A stretch of 64,000 nucleotides of DNA, from assembly GCA_002350845.1 (NCBI GenBank), contig DEFL01000005.1:54002-118001 (forward strand), given 5' to 3'. This document shows, piece by piece, positions 26,689 through 33,910 of this stretch. The DNA comes from Christensenella sp. UBA2853. Lineage in GTDB: Bacteria; Bacillota; Clostridia; Christensenellales; Aristaeellaceae. Numbering within the stretch: position 1 is the first letter of the stretch; each line of letters opens with the position of its first letter. A program made the translations under genes and the position numbers. A model generated the notes under the pieces. That model was not told the DNA's origin and made no database searches. It saw nothing but the letters and a program-made list of their open reading frames with translations.

Positions 26689-28335
26689 ATGACAAAGCAT
26701 GCCCTCATGCTGAGGGAGCTGGAGCATGAAATCGAGTGGCTGATGCGCCATACAGACCCGCAGAGCGGTGCGCCAATGCGTCCGGATCTGTATACGGATA
26801 CGCGTTATACCGGTTTTTCCGCAGCCCGGATGCTCACAGCTTATGTCCATCCGCAAAGCCGTTATCATGCCTCTCCCGCACTGCTCAGTGCCATCACGGA
26901 TGCGCTTAACTACATGGAGAAAAACAAACGGCCCTCCGGACTCTTTGACCTTTCCTCCTGCAATTTCGACTCCGCTCCCGATACGGCATTTACCATCAAT
27001 GCCATGATGGACGCGGCTGTTCTGCTGAAGACTGCCGATGTCCCCGGTCGGGACGGACTGCTTGAAAAGCTCATCCACCTCATTGAAACCGCCTGTGAGG
27101 GCATCTGTGCAGGCGGATTTCATACGCCCAACCATCGCTGGGCCATTTCCGCCGCGCTGAAAACAGCCGCGCTGCTGACCGGAAGACAGGACTTTTCCGA
27201 CCGGGCGGATATCTACCTCCGGGAAGGTCTGGATATTTCCAGGGACGGTGAGTTTGCAGAACGCTCCACCGGTACATACAACGGGGTCAATGACGATCAG
27301 ATGATCCGCCTCTACCTCGCAACCGGTGACCGTCTGTATCTGGAAGCGGCCAGAAGCAATCTGGAAATGATGCTTTCCTATTTTGATCCGGATGGTTCGG
27401 TCTTCACCTTCAATTCCACCCGCCAGGATTACGGCCAGAAAGTCTGGCCGGCCGACTATTACATTCTTTATCTTCTGGTGGGATATCTAATGCATGACCC
27501 GGGATTTGCTGCCTACAGTGAATCCATGTGGGAGATGAGTGCTGCGCATGGAAGCATTCCCGGCGGTCTCGTCTGGCTCATGCGCTTCCCGGACCTGGAA
27601 ACCTATGGTGAGCAGCTCCAGCCGGATCCTGCCCCGCTTGCCCGATATAGCCGGATCTTCCCCGGCTCCGGTATCGGCCGTTGGAAACGGGACCGCTTTT
27701 CCGTGACGGTCCTGGCCAACAAGCCCAACTTTCTGTATGTGCAGAACGATACCCTGAATCTCTGTGTCTCCCTCTACGGCAATGTCTGTGACAAGAGAAA
27801 TTTCATAGCAGAATCCATAGAGCCCACAGACGATGGCTGCCGCCTGGCATGCCACATGGACAGCTGGTATTACCTTCCCTTCGACGGCGACGGGCCGGCC
27901 ACCTCAGACTGGTGGCAGATGGACAACGCTTCCACCCGCCGCAGGCAGATCCGCGCTTCCCTTGATCTGACCGTACAGATTCATGTCGAAGAGGATGCGG
28001 TCAGGCTGTCTCTCTCCGCTGAAGGTCTGGACCGGGTCCCGCTCCGTCTCGAACTCGGTTTCACTCCCGGCACGCTGCGCGGGGAACAGTTCCTGATGGA
28101 AGCCCGGCCAGGCGGTGAAATAACAGTCTCCGGCGGAGACATTGAGGTCTCATCCCCTTCCGGACACTGCCTCACCGTGTCCCCCTGCTTTGCCTCTCAC
28201 CATGTGCTCGGACGCATGGGCGGTGCCTTCCCAAAGGCTGAGGATCGGTTCACAGTCTATCTGACCTGCACATCCCCCTGTACACGGGAGATCACGATCG
28301 GGACCCGACCGCTTTTCCCCTCAACCCTTGCCTGA
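26689..28335 (+). CDS. Unassigned protein, probable alpha/alpha-toroid carbohydrate-active enzyme
   Basis: 548 residues, not recognised as a named family. The first 330 residues are helical with repeating blocks (DTAFTINAMMDAAVLLK, GGFHTPNHRWAISAALKTAALL, TGTYNGVNDDQMIRLYLATGD), the style of alpha/alpha-toroid enzymes such as heparinase-type lyases or unsaturated glucuronyl hydrolases. From about 340 on it becomes beta-rich, as in the C-terminal sandwich of such lyases. The conserved-looking T-P-N-H-R-W and G-T-Y-N segments could form the active site. No signal peptide. It heads an operon with an oligosaccharide-type ABC importer, so action on the imported sugar is inferred. Confidence 0.6.
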   Translation: MTKHALMLRELEHEIEWLMRHTDPQSGAPMRPDLYTDTRYTGFSAARMLTAYVHPQSRYHASPALLSAITDALNYMEKNKRPSGLFDLSSCNFDSAPDTAFTINAMMDAAVLLKTADVPGRDGLLEKLIHLIETACEGICAGGFHTPNHRWAISAALKTAALLTGRQDFSDRADIYLREGLDISRDGEFAERSTGTYNGVNDDQMIRLYLATGDRLYLEAARSNLEMMLSYFDPDGSVFTFNSTRQDYGQKVWPADYYILYLLVGYLMHDPGFAAYSESMWEMSAAHGSIPGGLVWLMRFPDLETYGEQLQPDPAPLARYSRIFPGSGIGRWKRDRFSVTVLANKPNFLYVQNDTLNLCVSLYGNVCDKRNFIAESIEPTDDGCRLACHMDSWYYLPFDGDGPATSDWWQMDNASTRRRQIRASLDLTVQIHVEEDAVRLSLSAEGLDRVPLRLELGFTPGTLRGEQFLMEARPGGEITVSGGDIEVSSPSGHCLTVSPCFASHHVLGRMGGAFPKAEDRFTVYLTCTSPCTREITIGTRPLFPSTLA

Positions 28336-28408
28336 CCCATTCTTTCCTGTTGTACCCTGCAGACGCATGTCTGTGTAGAGTAATACCCTATTTTGGACAA
28401 AAGGAGCG

Positions 28409-29365
28409 ATGGCGCGTATGACCACAAAAAAACCATCTGAGATCCGGCCCGACCGCAAAGGCTGGTTTAAGCCCTACATTGCGGGCACATGGCAGCTGTA
28501 TCTTATGATGCTCATCCCGATTATTTATATCATCTGCTTCAAGTATAAGCCGATGCTGGGTATCGTCATGGCCTTCAAGAAGTATACCCCCTTCGGCGGA
28601 AGATCCATGTGGGAAATGGAATGGGTTGGTTTTCAGTGGTTCCAGGAAGCCTTCCGTGATTCCCTGTTCTGGAAGTCACTGGGCAATACCCTGGTTCTGA
28701 ACCTGGGCGACCTGGTCTTCGGTTTCCCCTTCCCGATTATTCTCGCCATCTTCCTCAATGAGCTTCGTTCGAACAAGGTGAGAAAGACCACGCAGCTCTC
28801 CCTGTACCTGCCGAACTTCCTCTCCTGGGTTATCATCTCCGGCATCACTTCCCAGATTTTCGCGGCAAGCGGTCTGGTCAACAACATCGTGACCGCCTTC
28901 GGCGGCTCCGCGGTTCCGTTCCTTTCCAACACCGTCTGGTGGCGTTTTGTGTACTGGATCATGGGTATCTGGCAGAGTGCCGGCTATTCCCTGATCATCT
29001 ATCTCGCTGCCCTCATGTCCAACGATCCCTCCCTCTCCGAAGCTGCCTACATTGACGGCGCCACGAGAATGCAGCGGATCTGGCATGTGACGGTACCGCA
29101 GATTATGCCGACCATTTCCACCCTGCTGATCATGCAGGTCGGCAAGGTCGTCTCCATTTCCTTCGACCGTCCGTTCATGATGCGCAACGCTCTGGTCACC
29201 GATGCGGCCCAGGTTATCTCTACCTTCGTGTATGACAAAGGTCTCAAGGGCGGCCGCTTCGACTATGCTGCAGCTGTTGGTCTCTTCCAGTCCATCGTCG
29301 GTATCGTGCTGATCCTGATTGCCAACAATGCATCCAAGAAAATGGGACAGGAGGGAATTATCTGA
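28409..29365 (+). CDS. Carbohydrate ABC transporter permease (LplB type)
   Basis: 318 residues with six TM segments. The permease EAA loop is visible as EAAYIDGATRMQRIWHVTVPQI. The N-terminal YKPMLGIVMAFKKYTPFGG is typical of the LplB/YtcQ-partner permeases that import oligosaccharides. The AAGGAG site is only two bases before ATG 28409, so the ATG at 28418 may be the real start. The stop overlaps the next start (TGATG). Its partner is the permease at 29365 and the binding protein at 30331. No ATPase gene is nearby, so a shared MsmX-type ATPase is expected. Confidence 0.9.
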   Translation: MARMTTKKPSEIRPDRKGWFKPYIAGTWQLYLMMLIPIIYIICFKYKPMLGIVMAFKKYTPFGGRSMWEMEWVGFQWFQEAFRDSLFWKSLGNTLVLNLGDLVFGFPFPIILAIFLNELRSNKVRKTTQLSLYLPNFLSWVIISGITSQIFAASGLVNNIVTAFGGSAVPFLSNTVWWRFVYWIMGIWQSAGYSLIIYLAALMSNDPSLSEAAYIDGATRMQRIWHVTVPQIMPTISTLLIMQVGKVVSISFDRPFMMRNALVTDAAQVISTFVYDKGLKGGRFDYAAAVGLFQSIVGIVLILIANNASKKMGQEGII

Positions 29366-30273
29366 TGAGTAACGTTGCAGCGAAAAAAGCCATGGACAAC
29401 ACCTCCGGCAGCGGCGTTTACAATGCCGCCGAAAAACGGTATCAGGTTCTGTGGTCCATTTTCTTCATCATTGTCTCAATCATTGCCATCATCCCGATTC
29501 TCCGCGTCATTTCAATTTCTCTTTCCTCCAAGGATGCCATCCTGAAGGGACAGGTCTTTATCTGGCCGGTCGGGCTGAACACCGACGCCTACACCAAGGC
29601 ACTGAAAACCGGCAACTTCGTGGGCACCATGGGATATTCCGTCATGCTCATGATTGCAGCTGCCGCCATCAATATGGTCATGACGATCCTGATGGCCTTC
29701 CCTCTTGCGCGCCGCAACCTGCGCCTGGGCAGCGCCATCATGACGTTCTGCGTGCTGACCATGTACCTCAACCCCGGCACTATCCCCACCTTCCTCAATG
29801 TCCGTGACTTCGGCCTGATCAATACGGTGTGGGCTCTGCTCATTCCCGGTGCCATGAGCGTATACAACATGATCATCATGCGCACAGCCTTCCGCGCCAT
29901 TGATGAGTCGCTCTATGAAGCGGCCCGCATCGAAGGCTGCAGCGAATTCCGCATCATGTGGCAGATCGCAGTTCCCCTGACGGTTCCCACCATTGCCACC
30001 CTCGCTCTGTTCTATGCGGTCAGCCGCTGGAACGGCATTGAGGACCAGATCTACTACATCAATGCTTCCAGACTGTACACCGTGCAGATGACCCTCAAGC
30101 AGATGATTGAATCCATTGCCATCTCTGCCGAGGAAGGTTCCACCACCCAGATGACGCCTGAAAACGTCAAGGCAGCCAGCATTACGCTCTCCATGCTGCC
30201 TATGCTCATTGTCTACCCCTTCGTCCAGCGTTTCTTCACCCAGGGCATCATGCTCGGCGCTGTGAAGGGCTGA
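29365..30273 (+). CDS. Carbohydrate ABC transporter permease (YtcP/AraQ type)
   Basis: 302 residues with six TM segments. The EAA loop reads EAARIEGCSEFRIMWQIAVPL. Other family marks are ISISLSSKDAIL near the N terminus and the terminal TQGIMLGAVKG. It is the second half of the heterodimeric membrane channel with the preceding permease, to which it is translationally coupled by overlapping stop and start codons. Confidence 0.92.
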   Translation: MSNVAAKKAMDNTSGSGVYNAAEKRYQVLWSIFFIIVSIIAIIPILRVISISLSSKDAILKGQVFIWPVGLNTDAYTKALKTGNFVGTMGYSVMLMIAAAAINMVMTILMAFPLARRNLRLGSAIMTFCVLTMYLNPGTIPTFLNVRDFGLINTVWALLIPGAMSVYNMIIMRTAFRAIDESLYEAARIEGCSEFRIMWQIAVPLTVPTIATLALFYAVSRWNGIEDQIYYINASRLYTVQMTLKQMIESIAISAEEGSTTQMTPENVKAASITLSMLPMLIVYPFVQRFFTQGIMLGAVKG

Positions 30274-30330
30274 TCTGTCGGAATTATGCCCCTTGGGGCT
30301 GATTCATAAATACATAAGGAGGCAACTTCT

Positions 30331-31854
30331 ATGAAAAAGTTCCTGTCCGTACTGCTTATCGCGGCGCTTGCCATGACCATGTTCAGCATCCCCGCTATGG
30401 CAGAAACCACCACACTGAAGGTCATGCTGTGGGACCGCGGCGACGCTCCTGCGGGCGGCACCGTTGAAAACAGCAAGATGACAACCTACATCAATGAACA
30501 GATCGCTGATCTGGGCATTCAGGTTGAATTCGTGTCCACCCCCCGTTCCGGATCCGACGACAAGCTCGTGACCTGGATGGGCGGCAGCTCTGCTCCGGAC
30601 ATTATCTTCACCTATGGACAGTCCACCTTCCTGAACTTCGCTACCCAGGGCGGTCTGGTTGACCTCGCTCCCTCTATCGCGAAGCTCGGTCCCGATAACA
30701 ACATCGAGAAGTATGTCGGCGATGTCATGAACATGGGCAACATCGATGGCAAGCAGTATGCTCTGCTTTCCAAGCGCGGCGCTGCCAATCCCCGTCACAC
30801 CGCTTACATCCGCAAGGACTGGCTCGACGAGCTCGGACTGAAGATGCCCACCACCAAGGAAGAACTGATTGACGTCCTGTACAAGTTCAAGGAAGCCAAG
30901 CCTGACTGCATCCCGTGGGCAATGAACGGCCGTACCGACACTGAAAAGACCTATCTGAACTTTGTCGGCTCCTATGTTGATTTCGCTGATGAAAAAGATC
31001 AGTACACCTATTCCGAAGGCTACATCGTCATGCATGACGGTGCTCTCGAAGGCATCAAGACCCTGAACAAGCTGTACAATGACGGCATCATCGGTCAGGA
31101 CTTCGCCACCGACACCACCGAAGACCTCTTCAAGGCTGCTGTCTCCTCCGGCAAGGTCGGCTTCGTGCTCGATGACAACACCCGTATCTTCGACTACATG
31201 GAAGCTCTCAACTGCGAGAACGGCGTACAGGTCCGCACCACGTTCGTTCCTGTCTCCTGCTTCACCAAGGCTGACGGCGAAATCCGCAATCCTTTCGAGT
31301 ATGCCTACGGCATGTACATCATGGTGCCGTGGACCAGCGCCGACAAGGCTGATGCCGCCATGGTTTACCTCAACTGGCTGGCTGATCCCAAGAACGCTGA
31401 GAACGTTGCCTATGCTCCTGAGCACACTGTCGATGAAACCACCGGCGTGCCGGTTCCCTTCACCGGTGACGAGCTCTCCGCTATGGGCTACAAGACCACT
31501 CTGGACGACTTCAACATTCTGAACAAGCACTTCCTGTTCACCGAAACCCGTGAAGGTGTCATCGCCGGTTATCAGGGCAAGAACATTTTCGAAACCCATG
31601 ACTGGTTCGCAAACCTCTATGATACCCTGCAGGTTGGTTTCTTCCGTTATCCCACCATGCCCATGGCTCCCGAAGCCGAAGCTCAGAAGGGCGACATCGT
31701 GAAGGCCGATATGATCACCTATGTCTATCGTCTGATCTCCTGCCCAACCGATCAGTTCGACTCTCTCGAAGCTGAGCTCCGCGCCAACCTGGTCAACGCC
31801 GGCCTCAACGAGATCCTCGAAGCCCGCGCTGCATACTATGATTCCGCGAAGTAA
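30331..31854 (+). CDS. Extracellular sugar-binding protein of the ABC importer
   Basis: 507 residues. A signal peptide of about 24 residues ends in FSIPAMA-ET, a signal-peptidase-I type site. There is no Cys lipobox, which is unusual for a single-membrane Gram-positive binding protein. The mature part has the LplA/YtcQ-type solute-binding pattern (APDIIFTYGQ near residue 90, GAANPRHTAYIRKDWLDELGLKMPTT near 145-170). It is preceded by AAGGAGG 11 bases before the ATG and followed by a strong terminator. The sugar is unknown; the adjacent toroid enzyme and glycosidases suggest an oligosaccharide. Confidence 0.9.
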   Translation: MKKFLSVLLIAALAMTMFSIPAMAETTTLKVMLWDRGDAPAGGTVENSKMTTYINEQIADLGIQVEFVSTPRSGSDDKLVTWMGGSSAPDIIFTYGQSTFLNFATQGGLVDLAPSIAKLGPDNNIEKYVGDVMNMGNIDGKQYALLSKRGAANPRHTAYIRKDWLDELGLKMPTTKEELIDVLYKFKEAKPDCIPWAMNGRTDTEKTYLNFVGSYVDFADEKDQYTYSEGYIVMHDGALEGIKTLNKLYNDGIIGQDFATDTTEDLFKAAVSSGKVGFVLDDNTRIFDYMEALNCENGVQVRTTFVPVSCFTKADGEIRNPFEYAYGMYIMVPWTSADKADAAMVYLNWLADPKNAENVAYAPEHTVDETTGVPVPFTGDELSAMGYKTTLDDFNILNKHFLFTETREGVIAGYQGKNIFETHDWFANLYDTLQVGFFRYPTMPMAPEAEAQKGDIVKADMITYVYRLISCPTDQFDSLEAELRANLVNAGLNEILEARAAYYDSAK

Positions 31855-31890
31855 TTCACATCCCATCAGTTTCTGATCTGTGAATGAACG

Positions 31891-31938
31891 GGGCTGTGAA
31901 GCGAGGACTGGAAACAGTCCGAGCCTCACAGCCCTTTT
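31891..31938 (+). terminator. Terminator after the sugar-binding protein gene
   Basis: A two-part stem: GGGCTGTGA / TCACAGCCC outside and GGACTG / CAGTCC around a GAAA tetraloop inside, followed by four T residues. Confidence 0.9.
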
Positions 31939-32075
31939 CCTGTGCGCACAGCCCGCTGTGCCTGTTTCAGGTACTCTGTATGCCCTTCCCTTCTGTCTGG
32001 CCCTGTGCGGCCGGGAAATGTGCTTCCATCAGCAGAAGGGCAATATGAAAAAAGTTCTGTCCCCCAAATCAAAAA

Positions 32076-32116
32076 AACAGCCTCGTTCTGTTGAAAGCAA
32101 TAGAACGAAGCTGTTT
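32076..32116. terminator. Second hairpin, bidirectional terminator candidate
   Basis: AACAGCcTCGTTCT and AGAACGAaGCTGTT pair around a 12-nt loop. A T5 tail follows on the plus strand and an A7 run precedes it, so both strands have a U-tract. The 31939-32322 stretch holds only this and the next hairpin; no gene was seen. Confidence 0.65.
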
Positions 32117-32243
32117 TTGGTATCATGTTCCTGCCATGAAACAGCACCAGGTACAGTATAGTCCAACTCATGGAAGATACCCAGTCTATATCGCAGATCG
32201 TTTGGATTTCTGCGGTCCAGTACTGACATCAGGTCAGAGCATA

Positions 32244-32276
32244 AGAGAAGCAGCCGTTCAAAGCTGCTTCTCTTTT
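32244..32276. terminator. Hairpin downstream of the citrate/chr operon
   Basis: AGAGAAGCAGC (32244-32254) and GCTGCTTCTCT (32263-32273) form a perfect 11-bp stem. It lies about 50 bp beyond the stop of the last minus-strand gene, but the T-run is on the plus side. It may end minus transcription weakly or plus transcription properly. Confidence 0.55.
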
Positions 32277-32322
32277 CTGCTTCTGTTCAGTTTTTCATCC
32301 GGTGCACTCTGCATTTCTTCTT

Positions 32323-32868
32323 TCATCCAAACAGGACACCGAAGAGCAGCCCGAGTGCAGCGGACACGGTAATAGTTTTGGGAACGGACCACTTGAGGAC
32401 GATCAGCAGGACCAGCGCCACCGCGCCGATGATGAGCGCGTGCCAGGACATTCCCAGCAGCCATGTTCCTGCATAATTCGCCATGCTCTGCTGAATGACC
32501 ACCGCGGCAATCATGCCGATGCACACCGGGCGGATGCCGTAGAGCGCATGGCCCATCAGTTTGCTTTCCTTGAAGCGCTCCATGAAGATGGCGGCAATCA
32601 GACAGAGGGTCAGGGACGGAAGAAGTACGCCGACACTGGCGGCCGCGGCACCCATAACGCCGCCGGTCCGCATGCCGGCAAACGTTGCACAGTTCAGTCC
32701 CAACGGTCCCGGCGTCATTTCCGCGATGGCCACAATGTCCGCCACTTCCTGTGCCGTCATCCATCCGTGAGATAGCATCTCATCGTTGATCAGAGGAATC
32801 ATGGACATGCCGCCAAAGCTCGTAAAACCGATCATAACGAAGGAAAGAAACAATTCAAGATACAGCAT
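32323..32868 (-). CDS. ChrA-family transporter, second half of a two-gene pair
   Basis: 181 residues, membrane protein. LSFVMIGFTSFGGMSMIPLINDEML and AEMTPGPLGLNCATFAGMRTGG are the conserved first blocks of the short-chain chromate transporter family (CHR), in which two six-TM half proteins form one carrier. The cargo in anaerobic gut bacteria is usually not chromate and is not known here. It starts inside the upstream half gene (14-bp overlap) and is the last gene of the citrate-lyase operon. Confidence 0.85.
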   Translation of the reverse strand: MLYLELFLSFVMIGFTSFGGMSMIPLINDEMLSHGWMTAQEVADIVAIAEMTPGPLGLNCATFAGMRTGGVMGAAAASVGVLLPSLTLCLIAAIFMERFKESKLMGHALYGIRPVCIGMIAAVVIQQSMANYAGTWLLGMSWHALIIGAVALVLLIVLKWSVPKTITVSAALGLLFGVLFG

Positions 32869-33418
32869 GGCGTTCCTTTACCTCCATATATATCAGGCCT
32901 GCTACAGCGCCGATCACTACGATGAGCACATTGCTGATCCCTGTAAACAGGCACAGCGCAAGCCCGCCGATGGCAATCAGGTAACAGAATACGTCTTTCA
33001 TACCCGCTTTAAACAGCTTGACCATGGCGCTGATGATGATCGGCACCACCGCAGCGCGCACACCCATCATGGCATAAGAGACATAGGCATTATCCTTGAC
33101 CAGGCCATAGATAAAGGTGACAGCAATCATGATGGCGAAAGGCGGAAGCACAATTCCCAGAAGCGCAAGCAGCGCACCGGGAATGCCGGCCACATGGTGG
33201 CCGAAGAGCACACTGGCATTGCCGATCATCAAACCCGGTATGGAACGCCCGACAGAGGTGAAATCCAGCAGTTCTTCATCGGTAATCCAGCGCTTTTTCT
33301 CAACATATTCTTTCTGAATCTGCGCCACGATACTCCAGCCGCCGCCAAAGGTAAAACATCCAAACTTCAGGAAGTTGATAAATACATCCGGCAGCCGGCT
33401 TCTTTGTTTCTGGTCCAT
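32855..33418 (-). CDS. ChrA-family transporter, first half of a two-gene pair
   Basis: 187 residues. FLKFGCFTFGGGWSIVAQIQKEYVEKKRWITDEELLDF and GRSIPGLMIGNASVLFGHHVAG are the N-terminal signatures of CHR half-transporters (F-G-G-G, then the P-G motif). It pairs with the downstream half gene. It lies 20 bp after the flavin-reductase-like gene in a run of same-strand genes, so transport of a product or cofactor-related anion of the tricarboxylate pathway is possible but unproven. Confidence 0.85.
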   Translation of the reverse strand: MDQKQRSRLPDVFINFLKFGCFTFGGGWSIVAQIQKEYVEKKRWITDEELLDFTSVGRSIPGLMIGNASVLFGHHVAGIPGALLALLGIVLPPFAIMIAVTFIYGLVKDNAYVSYAMMGVRAAVVPIIISAMVKLFKAGMKDVFCYLIAIGGLALCLFTGISNVLIVVIGAVAGLIYMEVKERHAVS

Positions 33419-33438
33419 AAGCCTCCTGTGGTCACGGA

Positions 33439-33903
33439 TTATTCCAGTTCTGATTTTCCCCGGGCTTCCTCAAGATTACAGTTATAAATCCTGACCTTTT
33501 TAAATGGATATTTGTACGATCCTTCCACCGTGCAGCGAAGAATGACTTCGCTCCCCTGCGGCACAAGTACAGGGACCTCCGGAAGCACTGTCGGCACAAT
33601 CCCGTCAGGCAGCGTCTTCGTTTTTCCCTGATAAGCCGTGCGAATCCCGGCCTTGTACAGGAGGGCTTCCTTCACAGGCGGAAACGCAAGGTACACAGTG
33701 TCTGAGTTTTTCACATTCTGTCCCAGGCTGAGCGTGGTTTCCATGGCAAAGGAAATCATAGGATTATGTTTGAGATTGAGCCAGTTGAACCACTGGGTCA
33801 TGATCATATCCGTGCTTCCGTCCGGGCCCGCAATGCACAGCACTGCGGGCCTGCGGGGCGGAGCCATCCCAAACGCCTGGTTTACACTGAGAACATCCAT
33901 CAT
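33439..33903 (-). CDS. Flavin reductase-like (FMN-binding split-barrel) protein
   Basis: 154 residues. The pattern P-A-V-L-C-I-A-G-P-D-G-S-T-D-M-I-M-T-Q-W-F-N-W-L-N-L followed by PMISFAMETTLSLGQNVKNSDTVYLAFP fits the flavin-reductase-like split barrel (pyridoxamine-oxidase-like fold, P-x-x-x-x-S...N...F-x-V-N). It likely binds FMN. It is 7 bp after the aconitase-type hydratase and 20 bp before the ChrA pair. A role in keeping the Fe-S hydratase active or in a redox side step is speculation. Confidence is moderate because the family is sequence-diverse. Confidence 0.65.
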   Translation of the reverse strand: MMDVLSVNQAFGMAPPRRPAVLCIAGPDGSTDMIMTQWFNWLNLKHNPMISFAMETTLSLGQNVKNSDTVYLAFPPVKEALLYKAGIRTAYQGKTKTLPDGIVPTVLPEVPVLVPQGSEVILRCTVEGSYKYPFKKVRIYNCNLEEARGKSELE

Positions 33904-33910
33904 TTATACC

